From NCBI GenBank assembly GCA_012845835.1, contig JABAKD010000019.1, positions 10,636,844 through 10,700,843 on the forward strand: a DNA stretch of 64,000 bases. The letters run 5' to 3'. The notes below the pieces were generated by a model. The model searched no databases. It was given only the letters and a program-made list of their open reading frames with translations, and was not told where the DNA came from. The stretch comes from Undaria pinnatifida. Its lineage: Eukaryota > Sar > Phaeophyceae > Laminariales > Alariaceae. Shown here piece after piece: positions 56,659 through 64,000 of this stretch (the stretch's first letter is position 1; every line of letters starts with the position of its first letter). The position numbers and the translations under genes are program-made.

Positions 56659-57106
56659 GCCTGCAATCCGCGCGCGCGTACAAAAAAAAAACTCCGACGC
56701 GTCGACAAAATAACGAAAACGAAACCATTCAACAAAAAAAACAACGAAAAAACAATCACTAAACCAAAAAACAATACGATACGAAACCAAACGAAACAAA
56801 AAAAAAAAAAAAAACGAAAAAAAAACGCAGACGGAAGCGACCTACCGGGTGTACCTGGTCGTCTCCCCCGACACCGCCACGGCCTCGCGCGTCGGCTACG
56901 GGCTGCGGGACCAGCTCCTCTTCGAAAGCGAGGAGATTCATGTCGAGGACGACATGGACCACGTTTGCCCCGAGATCGTGACGGAGGAGTCGTCGGGTGC
57001 GGTGCGGACAGTCGCAGCACCAGCAACAGCAGCGGCCACAGTAGCAGCAGCAGCAGCTATTGCGCTAGGTTTTGGTGGGGTGGTCGCGGCATTGGCAGGG
57101 CTTTAG
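46046..57106 (+). CDS. Six-exon gene for a secreted, probably GPI-anchored acidic surface protein of unknown family (400 aa)
   Basis: Exons are 46046-46132, 48393-48569, 49492-49669, 50850-50967, 55352-55718 and 56831-57106 (stop TAG). The junction phases are 0, 0, 1, 2, 0 and agree on both sides of every intron; the total is 1203 nt. The start is the only ATG in this frame after an in-frame stop at 45935, and it opens a signal peptide (hydrophobic residues 2-11, likely cleavage after A19 in LANA). The mature part has cysteines at 57, 86, 107, 202, 207, 231, 303 and 355, enough for four disulfides. Sequons are N70-T-T and N127-G-T. Acidic stretches lie near 215-225 and 250-260, and a 12-residue duplication at 260-283. 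The end (about 378-400) is Ala/Gly/Val/Leu-rich with no basic tail, as in GPI signals or a terminal membrane anchor. I recognise no domain; the alternating hydrophobic strands could form beta-sandwiches, which is inference. Further small exons in introns 1 and 4 cannot be excluded. Confidence 0.75.
46712..46885 (+). repeat. Family C copy with internal deletion (intron 1)
   Basis: GGTTTTATAGTTTCCGCGCA ... GGGGAGTCGCCGACC ... ATCTTCGATCTCACAGCTGA. The CGATCGGAGTATC part is missing. A CTATTAATAG palindrome lies near 46741. Confidence 0.75.
47025..47106 (+). mobile_element. MITE D (82 bp) with TTAA duplication (intron 1)
   Basis: TTAA at 47021-47024 and 47107-47110. Ends are CGCCTTTACAGCTTG and GGGGCTCTTCAGGGG. 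Confidence 0.82.
47870..47985. repeat. (AGT)n/(AGC)n microsatellite (intron 1)
   Basis: A run of GTA units passes through GTCGTA/GTGGTA into about 17 AGC units. Confidence 0.9.
48088..48392 (+). other. Intron 1 3' end: long C/T tract then A/C-rich tract
   Basis: About 200 nt of almost pure C/T (48088-48294) is followed by about 95 nt of CA/AAC-rich sequence up to the AG acceptor at 48391-48392. Confidence 0.75.
48393..48569 (+). CDS. Exon 2 (residues 30-88)
   Basis: Begins VVVTPGDD after acceptor AACAG and ends CNR before donor GTGAGA at 48570; phase 0 on both sides. Third codon positions are strongly G/C, unlike the flanking intron. It contains C57, C86 and the NTT sequon. Confidence 0.78.
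48648..48748 (+). repeat. Family J fragment (intron 2)
   Basis: GACTCTCGCATCCCTACCAT and GCCGGGACGGGGGGTATGTC match J. Confidence 0.6.
49125..49360 (+). mobile_element. SINE-A body and tail (intron 2)
   Basis: GATTCGACGCGAGTCGACAA, CGCGATAAAAATGAAGGCGT, AAAGAGCCTGCTCAAGTGAC and AGATCTGAGTTACGTTTAGA. TACCTGGTA at 49326 sits within the tail. Confidence 0.72.
49492..49669 (+). CDS. Exon 3 (residues 89-148, last codon split)
   Basis: Follows acceptor GGCACAG and ends with one base of a Gly codon before donor GTGAGT (phase 1). It contains C107, the NGT sequon at 127 and a hydrophobic strand ELQVVITNTG. Confidence 0.8.
49925..50470. repeat. Degenerate tandem array in intron 3
   Basis: Three to four units of about 110 bp with GTAGATTAGATTTTTGACTG, GAATTTTTGGCTGGT and GAATGATTCGTTCGAC. 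The block CTTTGATTTGTCGGTGTT recurs at 50028 and 50328. Confidence 0.75.
50850..50967 (+). CDS. Exon 4 (residues 148-187, both end codons split)
   Basis: Acceptor TTTTCGCAG completes the split Gly codon. The exon encodes STTASVQVVLFSSD and then a charged stretch. It ends with AC of a Thr codon before donor GTGAGT (phase 2). Confidence 0.78.
51810..52640. repeat. Degenerate repeat region (intron 4)
   Basis: CCATCAACTTGTGGGTTGC-like segments recur at irregular spacing about eight times, several with ATAATTCGCTTGTTGAC-like flanks. Confidence 0.5.
52709..52791 (-). repeat. Family I dispersed repeat (intron 4)
   Basis: The complement of TTATGCGAGTTAATGTGAGA and CTGTGACCACGGAC with CTGGGGCATTCTTCCACTTC. 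Confidence 0.65.
52985..53225 (+). mobile_element. SINE-A (intron 4)
   Basis: GAGAACGCCAAGCAGCGTGA, TTCGACGCGAGTCGACGAGG and GACCCCGGGTCTGAGTTACT in order, with an A-run in the head. Confidence 0.68.
53499..54012. repeat. Intron 4 segmental duplication, first copy
   Basis: Pairs with 54699-55206. Shared blocks include GCACAAGGGGAATGATCGCA, CATTGCTGTCTCTGGA and GGCGCTTCGCGCTTG. The 3' part is an inverted family J copy (from 53826). Confidence 0.8.
54044..54312 (+). pseudogene. Degraded coding remnant of a probable retroelement, copy 2 (in intron 4)
   Basis: Counterpart of 33196-33485, with a stop after KTIVF and the frame continuing as FDRWWPQTTKQDGGRISK. It sits directly after the first copy of the intron-4 duplication and before a long C-rich tract. 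Confidence 0.4.
54699..55206. repeat. Intron 4 segmental duplication, second copy
   Basis: Direct-orientation partner of 53499-54012, ending in the C-rich tract that leads to the exon 5 acceptor. Inverted family J from 55072. Confidence 0.8.
55352..55718 (+). CDS. Exon 5 (residues 187-309) with duplicated HGGATSAD linker
   Basis: Acceptor CACCCCAG supplies the C that completes Thr187. The exon carries C202, C207, C231 and C303 and an acidic stretch KIDDEDSDAD. Two adjacent 36-bp units (55569-55604 and 55605-55640) encode ETASHGGATSAD and ETSSHGGATSAD. Codons from about residue 250 to 300 are T-ending, whereas the first part of the exon is G/C-ending, which suggests a recently expanded linker. 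Donor GTGAGA at 55719. Confidence 0.78.
55888..55930 (+). repeat. Intronic copy of the exon 5 3' end (intron 5)
   Basis: CTCGACTACTCCGTA and TCTCGGCCTGCACGGAGTTC repeat exon 5 sequence at about 55672-55711, with a frame-breaking difference. Confidence 0.8.
56589..56656. repeat. (GCC/CTG)n microsatellite (intron 5)
   Basis: GCCGCCGCTGCCGCCGCC followed by about 15 CTG units. The large frames on both strands here result from it. Confidence 0.9.
56831..57106 (+). CDS. Exon 6 (residues 310-400) with hydrophobic C-terminal anchor signal
   Basis: Acceptor AACGCAG is preceded by an A-rich rather than pyrimidine-rich tract. The exon encodes TEATYRVYLVV, a charged middle with C355, then SSGAV (a possible GPI omega region near 363-365) and an Ala/Gly/Val-rich hydrophobic end, then TAG. 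Confidence 0.78.
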   Translation, partial: TEATYRVYLVVSPDTATASRVGYGLRDQLLFESEEIHVEDDMDHVCPEIVTEESSGAVRTVAAPATAAATVAAAAAIALGFGGVVAALAGL

Positions 57107-57321
57107 TGTATTAATTTTATAGCTATAACCTCTTTAGAACTTAAGCTACCTGCATCCCACGTTTCGGGGGAGAAATTGCTTGCAATTAGTTAGTGTGGGA
57201 CGTTTTTTTGCAGTAGTGGATGATAGAGAATAGGAGGCGGTTGTGGGGTGGGGTGGGGGGGGGGTGGGGGTTGACTGCCCCGCAGCGGCGGAGGTGGGCT
57301 GGCTGAAGTCTGGTTCATTTT

Positions 57322-57400
57322 TTTGATACTTTTAAAAGCAACCTCAGCCGTTAGATCGAGGATTTCGTCGAAACTCACTCATCTATGCAGGCTGCATACG
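57322..57400 (-). repeat. Family C 3' terminal fragment
   Basis: AACCTCAGCCGTTAGATCGA and GGATTTCGTCGAAACTCA, truncated by other sequence at 57400. Confidence 0.6.
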
Positions 57401-57447
57401 TATTGGTGGGCGGGGTTGGGGGGGCGGGGGGGAAGTTTACTCGATAT

Positions 57448-57540
57448 TCAGGCATGGCCGTAATCGTATGACCATAGACCCCCGCATTCTCATCTATGCC
57501 GGGCGGAGCACGTCGGGTTTTCATCAACCAGGCAGGGGGC
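57448..57540 (+). repeat. Family J fragment
   Basis: CATGGCCGTAATCGTATGAC, CATAGACCCCCGCATTCTCA and GTCGGGTTTTCATCAACCAG. Confidence 0.65.
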
Positions 57541-57544
57541 GCGG

Positions 57545-58630
57545 GGGGGAGGGGGGGGGGGAATTTTTTTGGGTGAGATTTTTTGCCCGCCCCCCTCTTC
57601 TACACATCTAAACCCTCCCCCTACCGCCCCCGCCCCCTCCGCCTACCACCTCGCTGAAATAAATATACCCTTTTTGGAAATTGTGGTGTTATTTTGATCG
57701 GCCGGAAAAAATAGGAGGGTGACTTTTTTTTTTTTCGTGACGAGGCTGGTTGCGTGCGAAAGGCCGGGCGGGGTCAATCAAATCTATCTGACACACCCCC
57801 ATATAATGTTTGTGAGGAGGAGAGCAAGCAGGGCAAGGCAGCAGATTGCCATCCGACATATTTGGTTTTGTGTTTTTTGTTGTTGTGTCCTCCCCTCCTC
57901 CCCACCCCCGCCCCGTAGTTTTTATGGGTAGGGAGGCGTCTTTTTCATAATCCGGCCCAAAAATCTGTGTTCGGTAAGCTTGGTACTGGAAACGGAATCT
58001 TGCTAAAGCGGGAGATGAATTGGTCAGGGGGTGAAGTTGGGGCTACGTGTTTCCAGATAAGGTACTTTTTGCTAGAAAAGGTACTTGCCAGCTTGAAGTA
58101 AGATACTTTTTTTTGCTAGAAAAGGTACTTGGCATGTAGAAGCGAAAACTCATTTTGGTGTTTTTTGTGGTTACTTCCCCGCCCCCCCCCTCCTAAGCTA
58201 TTTTTTCCCGTATTTCTTTTGAGTCTTCCGCCCCCCCCCCCCCCCCCCCCCGCTATTTTTCTCCTCTTGCCTTGGGTGTCTTTCCCCGCTTTGATTGGCT
58301 ATATGGGAGGGGGGGAGGGGGGAGTACTCAGCCGAAGGGAGGGAAGGGGTTACCATATAAGGTTTGTTGCCACGTAGTTGCTTTTGTGGTGCTGATGGGA
58401 ATGCTATCGGTTGTCTCGCCGCGCCGTTTCTTTATCTTGTTTGAGGTTCTTGTATTTTCGAGGTTATGATCGTACTGAGGTCAACATCTTACTGAGATAC
58501 TTACCTCACGCAGATTCTTAATCGAGCTTTTTTCTCTTGACAGGGTTCTAATCTTACTGAGATTCTTGCGGAGGTTATCTTGTCGAGGTTGGCTGTTTTG
58601 TCGTTCTTTTGTTCTTGCTTTAGTGAAAGG

Positions 58631-58661
<31 letters not shown>

Positions 58662-59675
58662 CGTGTGCTGTATGTACTCTTGTACGTGCGGTGGTCGCAG
58701 ACATGCATCCCCTTTGTACACCCCTTTCTTGTAGCGACAGCCATTAGGAGTTACTTGCCGCGGAACATGCATGCAAAACAAGCCCCCCGCAATGGAAAAG
58801 TGTGCCCGTTGCTTGCTTTGAGGAATGTACGCGGTTCGGAGCTCGATAGACCAGTGAGCGCCTGCGCCGGTATGTAGTATGAGCCTTGCACGGGCAAGAT
58901 AAAGGAAGGGATGCGCCAGGTGGGGAGAGGGAAGGAAGGAAGAAGAGGGAGGGGGCATCAGGGATCTCCCGAAGAATCGCCGTATATTCCGATTCTTGGA
59001 TGATAGTGTCGTGATCTCTTCTCCGCACGAGTTCGTGATGGACTACTGACGCCTGTCTGCTGGGGAGGAGACGGGGTAAGTCCGACCCTGGTGGGGGAGG
59101 ATGAGGGGGATGGGGGCGGGACGAGGGGGGTTGGGGGGAAACATATGGTCTGAGATATCTTGCCTGCCTCCCGCCAAAAAATCGCGCAGCAATATCGGCC
59201 CCGCCCATAAATAAATCGCGCAGAAATTGAACAGGCCCCCACCCGCGATGTCGCGTAGGAATCGGGTTGGTCATGCCACCAATACACCACCCCAGCCCAT
59301 CATAGGGGGAGGGCAATGAGTGTCTATATCACTACTGCTCAGTAGCCTACACATTCGCGTTCGTTACTATGTAGAGCCCGCAGCAGTGGATAGTGTGCTA
59401 CGTAAGAGAGTACCCAGCAGGGGCTTTCGCAGAATATGAAGGGAGGGGGAGTGGGGGAGAGGGGGGGGTGATGGCGATATGATACGCACGATGGGGCGAT
59501 ATGATGCGCACAAAAAACCTGCAACGTTTTCAAGGAGAGAAATATAGTAGTTTTTCTTATTTTTATTGAACCGATTGTTGCATTTTGGAGCGTCTGCAAT
59601 GCATGCGCTGTTGCTGGCTGACCGGGGGGCGAGGTGTAACGCGGTGTTGTTGGTGGGAGTGGGATGGTAGGATGA
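57545..59675. other. No gene supported; homopolymers and small duplications
   Basis: TTTGCTAGAAAAGGTACTTG is duplicated at 58067 and 58110. C-run near 58230-58250; G-run of 28 at 58634-58661. A 190-aa minus frame (58744-59316) looks partly protein-like but has no motif or splice support. Confidence 0.4.
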
Positions 59676-59679
59676 ATGA

Positions 59680-60030
59680 CCGGTGACCGGTGGCGGTTCC
59701 GGCCGGCTTGTATGCCTCAGAAGACAATTCTTGGCATTTTCGTACGGTGGTAGGTGTGGGATACTTGTTGACCAATTACCGTCGGTCTGGTGGTGGTACC
59801 GGTCGGCTTCTTCGCTGCAGAGGAACGTTCTTCGCATTTGCCCAGGGTGGTGGGAGTTCCTAAGGTGGTATGATAGCGATGAGATCGTTGATGACCAAGG
59901 GGTGGCCAATGCGTGATCTGGCGGTGGTAATCAATGAGTGGGATTTGAACTGATGGGTGGGTGGTTCCGGTCGGCTAAGTTTGCCGCAGAGGAGCGTTGT
60001 TCGCTTTTTTCCTAGGGTGTTGAATTCGAG
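59680..60030. repeat. Tandem array, three units of about 110-145 bp
   Basis: GGTTCCGGCCGGCTT, CGCAGAGGAACGTTCTTCGC and CCTAGGGTGGT-like blocks recur at about 59693, 59795 and 59966. Confidence 0.7.
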
Positions 60031-60097
60031 TGGTCGTGCGTGGTAAAAATAAACCTAGTCTTGGGAAACACGCCGATGGGCAAGAACAGGAAACCCG

Positions 60098-60132
60098 GGA
60101 AGGAAGGAAGGAAGGAAGGAAGGAAGGAAGGA
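60098..60132. repeat. (GGAA)n microsatellite
   Basis: About eight AAGG units. Confidence 0.9.
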
Positions 60133-60611
60133 CATCAGAATATATCGCGACCGCTTGTGTCCGCTTTGTGATGGTGTCGATGTACACTGTAATTTTTGGC
60201 GGGGAGACAACGTTTTCATTTGGTTTTGTAGGATGATGTTTCGTGAGGCGAGTTTTTGTCTATCGTCGGGTGGAATGTTTTGCGTGTTGTTTTGTGTTGG
60301 TGGGGTGAGGTTAGTAGGCTAATAAGTTTGGGTGTATGCTTCTACGATTGATTATTCTCGCTCTTTTTTTTTGGGCGAGTGCGTTTGATGTAGCTTGTGG
60401 TTTTTTTTCTCATGTTGGAGGTGTTGGAAAGAAAAGGGGAGGGGAGGGTGCGTTGGGCATGCAGCTTCTCACGGTGAAGTGTTGATTGATTGGCTGAGTA
60501 CATGTTGATATCTTCGTCTGGCTGGTGTTATGAAGACCCAAAAACAAAGGACGCGAAGTGCACCAAAATGCATGGGAAAAAAACAGGAAAATACGACCAG
60601 ATATATTTTAA

Positions 60612-60852
60612 AAATGAGGAAAACGCTTCGGCTGTGAGATCGATTTTGATTAAACTCAGCAGCTTCGCAAGCTGCGTGTTATACTTCGATCGCGCGTGTG
60701 ACGAGATGTGTATACCCTCGTGAAGGATATACAGGTCGGTGCCTCCCCTGCCAATGCCAGGGTCAACAGGATTAAGACGTTCAGCCTTGTTCTGCGCAAG
60801 GAAACTGTACAACTCGCATTGAGGGGGACAAAATCAGACATCTGTGGAATTC
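60612..60852 (-). repeat. Family C, nearly full length
   Basis: The complement runs from CCACAGATGTCTGATTTTGT through CCCTGTTGACCCTGGCATTG to ATCTCACAGCCG. Confidence 0.75.
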
Positions 60853-60854
60853 AG

Positions 60855-61610
60855 TATGCACAAAACAAATAGTTGTTACAGTGTGTTAACTTTTGGAGTG
60901 GGCTACTCGGGTCTACCGGGTTTGTACGCAATGCAAGTTTCTGGTGGACGTCGATGGTTACTGCTGTTCCAAAGTGATCGCTCTCCTGCTCTTGATGTAA
61001 TGAAAGGCACACGCGTCCCACACACCTGAATTGATTGAATGAAGACCGACGAGTAAGATCTGGCGTTCTGCATCAGGCGTCGGGCGGTGCACATTTGATC
61101 CTAAAGCTCTTCCAACGCCCATCTCACACACCACCAGGGAATACATGAACTGAAGCGTGGATCTAAAACGCCAGACCCAAGCACTCCTGACGATGGAGGC
61201 TCTTGCGCCAATACATAATGATCGAAGGTGCGTGTCGCCTCGCAGCAGATTGTTTTTGCTGTTTCAGAGCGCCTCCGTGGTGAATTTTGGGTAGAACACC
61301 CGTAGGCCACACAATGTAGCTCACCTGTAACAAGGCGTTGGGGAAAGTCGAAATTTCACCTCTCGTAAGAGTCATGGTGAAAAAGCACTGAACGGCTTCC
61401 TCCACAATTTGAGAAAACTGTTATAACTGTTAATTGGGACTACACAACAAATCAACGAACACCCGGATGGGTCTAAATCTCCGAAGAGCCGACGCCCTAG
61501 TCATAACTACAACCGTGAGCCGTACATGGCCATCAGTTTTTTCAGGCCACTCAGGCTACCACGTGGGGCCGTGCACTTGACGCGTGCCACGATAGAGGTA
61601 GCAGTTTTCG
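60855..61610. other. No gene seen
   Basis: Unclassified. Several antisense short frames with no family match inside this window. Confidence 0.3.
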
Positions 61611-61614
61611 TCTG

Positions 61615-61850
61615 AAATGTTTTCTGAATGACGGGGCTTCTTACCCCAAAATCGTCGGAAATGCGACATTTTTCTCCCCATGATCTCGTCGTGTGTTACG
61701 TAAGCCATGGAATTTTTCTTCCGGTAGTAGCAGTTTTATTTTTTTCTCCAAATCAGTTGTTGGGAGAGGTCTTAAGCTGTCAAATTGAGGAAGGGTCAGA
61801 AAAAACGTGCGGTGCACCTCGAATTATTGTAGCACGCGTCCACTGAGCGC
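61615..61850 (+). repeat. Family Q dispersed repeat (empty-site copy)
   Basis: GAATGACGGGGCTTCTTACC, ATCGTCGGAAAT, GTAGCAGTTTTATTTTT, GGTCTTAAGCT and GTAGCACGCGTCC match 6395-6725 but lack MITE D. Confidence 0.75.
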
Positions 61851-62119
61851 TTGGTACATTACAAAAAATAATGCATATATTTTAATGCGTACATGTTTGT
61901 GTATACAGTATGTGTGTGTTTTTACGTCGTAGGAACAAGAGACTAAAGCATATTTTTTAGCACATTTTCTAAGAGGAGAAACGGGACTTGACCAAGCGAA
62001 GCCGACATTGTTTTCTCACGGTGGCTGTCCGTATAAGAACGATCAATGTACCAACTCTAAAACGATCAGGGTTTTGCGATTTTTTTAACCACCACACTGG
62101 CTGTTTCTGCGAACTGGTA

Positions 62120-62720
62120 CCGTGCGCGTTAAGGTCGTCGGGTGTGCGTGCACAGAAACAGCTGAAGAAATGTTTCTTCGGGATAACAATTTATCAACAG
62201 TTTATGTCACACACGTCCAGGAGTGCATATATCTCCATGCCTCCCCCCCCCCCTCCGGATATCTTCTCTCTTGCCAGCGCCTTCGCACACGTCTTCATCG
62301 TCTACCTGCCAACTCCTCCATCACCAGTGCCTCGCTCGGGACGTGTCTTCATCGTCCACCTTCAAGCCTCACATGGTTGTGTACAGAAACGACTGAAGAA
62401 TATACCATGGTAGTTTGTTTTCAGAATATTTTTATTCAGGCCGCACACGGCGAGGATTTCGTCTACGATGGCTTCCCCCCCTCCTCCAGATATTTCCTCG
62501 CTTGCCAGCCAGCACCTTGGCACACACGTCTTCATCGTCTAGCAATACCTGCCAGCTCCACAGGTCAGTTTCAACAACTTCTCGTCTCCATGCCACCCCC
62601 CCCCCCCCTCCGGACGGTTGCTCTTTTGCCAGCCAGCGCCTTGGCACACACACCAGCATCGTCTACCTGCCAGCCCCACACGTCACAGTCCAAACAAACT
62701 ACCGCACAGCACGCAAGATA
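62120..62720. repeat. Imperfect tandem array, three to four units of about 150-180 bp
   Basis: CCTCCGGATATCTTCTCTC/TTGCCAGC, GCACACGTCTTCATCGTCTA and CCTGCCAGCTCCACA-like blocks recur near 62250, 62480 and 62600. CAGAAACAGCTGAAGAA recurs at 62153 and 62385. Confidence 0.7.
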
Positions 62721-62789
62721 ACACATCTCCCCTGCGATTCATTTTCGGAGCTGATTTCCCTCAAAACGAGGAGAGCACAAACGACCAAA

Positions 62790-63135
62790 ACGTTGGCCTT
62801 TTTTTTGTTGCTGCTGACTCCTCCCACTGTCTTTTCGTACTTTTTCTTTCTCCTTGTCCACCCTCTCTAGATGTAATGCAGATTCGGTGCCACTGGCCAG
62901 GCTCTTCTCGCCCCTCTCCACGGTACGCGCGTTTGTTTTCATCGCGAGAAGAGTCAGCACTGTTTCTCCCCTCGTTGACTCGTATCGACTTGTGCTTACC
63001 CACGCTTTAAAGCGCTCTCGGCAGTTGGTGTCTCCGGAAAACAAAAATCTCCATACCGAGGTTTGAACCCCTGACTCCAACCTTCCTACAGAGTTCGAGG
63101 TTAACCACTAGACCACCGCCGCGACCGGCCCCTTG
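62790..63135 (-). mobile_element. SINE-A, nearly full length
   Basis: The minus strand reads GCGGTGGTCTAGTGGTTAAC (A box), GGGGTTCAAACCTCGG (B box), the body GAGCGCTTTAAAGCGTGGGT and ATACGAGTCAACGAGGGGAG, then CGAGAAGAGCCTGGCCAGTG and ATCTAGAGAGGGTGGACAAG. Confidence 0.8.
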
Positions 63136-63489
63136 CTTTGGAAAGGCCTATTGGCCCCTTTGAGACCTCAAAGGGAAAAAAAATGACGACGAAAAGTATC
63201 GATGGCGGCCGCATCGGTCAAATGCTGGTTGGGGCATGATGAAATAAAAAAAGTGGTGTCCGAACTACTAATACAACAACCAAAAGCAAAGACTCGCACG
63301 GGAGGGGTGCAGGCAGCACCCTCCCTATACATCGTACTGCTTGCTGCGCGCTCGCAAGCTATTGCTCGTAGACGCTTGGAAATATCGCCATGAATCGTTG
63401 TTGTTTTTTCGTCGCTATACTATAATCAGGATAAATAGATGCGTCGCGCGAGGAACATCCCCGCGACAGGGGCCACATTTTTTGGGCCA

Positions 63490-63770
63490 AACGTTTCCGA
63501 CCGGTTGAGCCCCTCCAAGTAAGCGTGAACCTACTGCTGTATGCATCGGTTAGCGCGGTCATTTTACGAGTGCGAGTTGTGTTTGTTTCTAGGACGAAAA
63601 ACAACAGCGCGTAGAAAAATGTTGGATGGGTTTGCGCCCGCGAACGATTGTCGTCGAAGTCATGTTTCGGGCGAGGTATTGAGCTCCTCGGCGTCACGAG
63701 CTCAGAAGCATTCTGCTGCGTCCCCGCTACTGTAGCGTGGGATGACTCATCCTCGAGACGTTTTCGCACC
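63490..63770 (+). repeat. Family R dispersed repeat, copy 3
   Basis: CATTTTACGAGTGCGAG, GTCGAAGTCATGTTTCGGGC, GAGCTCAGAAGCAT and GTGGGATGACTCAT match 1196-1420. Confidence 0.55.
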
Positions 63771-64000
63771 CTCCCCGTTGAGGGCAAAACCAGCTTGGAA
63801 AAATGTCCGAAGAGGGGGACCCGTGATGGGGTACATAGAGGGTGCACCTTGTTTTTTCCGAGGCTTTTTACCACTTCAGATAAAAGTCTCTCAACTACCT
63901 CACCCAAAAACTGATTTGGAGCGAAAATAAAAGGATCACGTGTTTACCCGATGAACAATCCCATGTGCCCTCTACTATTAACAGCTTCCATACCTAGCAA

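Noticed and set aside
56340-57026. 228-aa minus-strand frame
   Set aside because: Shadow of exon 6 and of the CTG and A-rich intron tracts.
58744-59316. 190-aa minus-strand frame with protein-like stretches
   Set aside because: No start, splice or family support; part is proline-rich from a C/G tract. Left as unresolved.
1-64000. LTR retrotransposon or virus insertion
   Set aside because: I found no long direct terminal repeats, integrase, protease, capsid or polymerase motifs on either strand.

Overview
This is a stretch of a large, repeat-rich nuclear genome of a eukaryote. The evidence is long spliceosomal introns with GTGAG donors, tRNA-headed SINEs, several classes of MITE, TTAGGG-type interstitial repeats and very low gene density. 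No operon, ribosome-binding site or rRNA is visible. My best guess, at low confidence, is a brown alga or another stramenopile alga. That rests on general genome style, not on a recognised gene.

One gene is well supported. It lies on the + strand from 46046 to 57106 and has six exons: 46046-46132, 48393-48569, 49492-49669, 50850-50967, 55352-55718 and 56831-57106. All five junctions are GT-AG, every donor reads GTGAGT or GTGAGA, the intron phases match at each join, and the spliced frame is open for exactly 401 codons. The product is a 400-residue secreted or membrane-anchored acidic protein with an N-terminal signal peptide, eight cysteines after it, a duplicated 12-residue linker and a hydrophobic C-terminus of GPI-anchor type. 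I do not recognise its family. A weaker candidate gene region (CxxC motifs on +, a membrane segment on -) lies near 29.7-30.7 kb.

Nearly everything else I can explain is repeats. (1) Two tRNA-derived SINE families, called A and B here, have different heads and tails but a shared body. (2) TTAA-flanked, piggyBac-like mini-MITEs of about 82 bp (D) and 80-85 bp (E); two D copies have swollen by internal tandem amplification. (3) A 105-bp TA-flanked MITE (K) with long terminal inverted repeats. (4) Pogo-like TA-flanked MITEs (G, P and a third type). (5) A common unclassified family of about 250 bp (C). (6) Smaller families I, J, Q and R. (7) About twenty local tandem duplications or arrays, one of which switches orientation. 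Nested insertions give internal 'empty site' controls for D, K and E.

Layout: 0-10 kb holds arrays, SINEs, Q/R and a large pogo-like cluster. 10-20 kb holds D, C, array L, SINE-A, E and I. 20-28 kb holds SINE-A and B, G, P and C. 28-32 kb holds the candidate gene region and C. 32-46 kb holds G, C, SINE-B with K, many duplications, telomere-like repeats, a tRNA-like fold-back and a CRISPR-look-alike array. 46-57 kb is the gene, whose introns carry C, D, J, SINE-A, I and a segmental duplication. 57-64 kb holds fragments of C, J, Q, R, SINE-A and tandem arrays.

The most unusual signal outside the gene is the 9-mer TACCTGGTA (or its reverse complement TACCAGGTA), which occurs 19 times where about 0.5 is expected. 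A related signal is a set of 6-17 bp insertions between TA dinucleotides inside otherwise alignable repeat copies. Both are compatible with footprints of TA-targeting transposons or with a micro-insertion process, which is inference.
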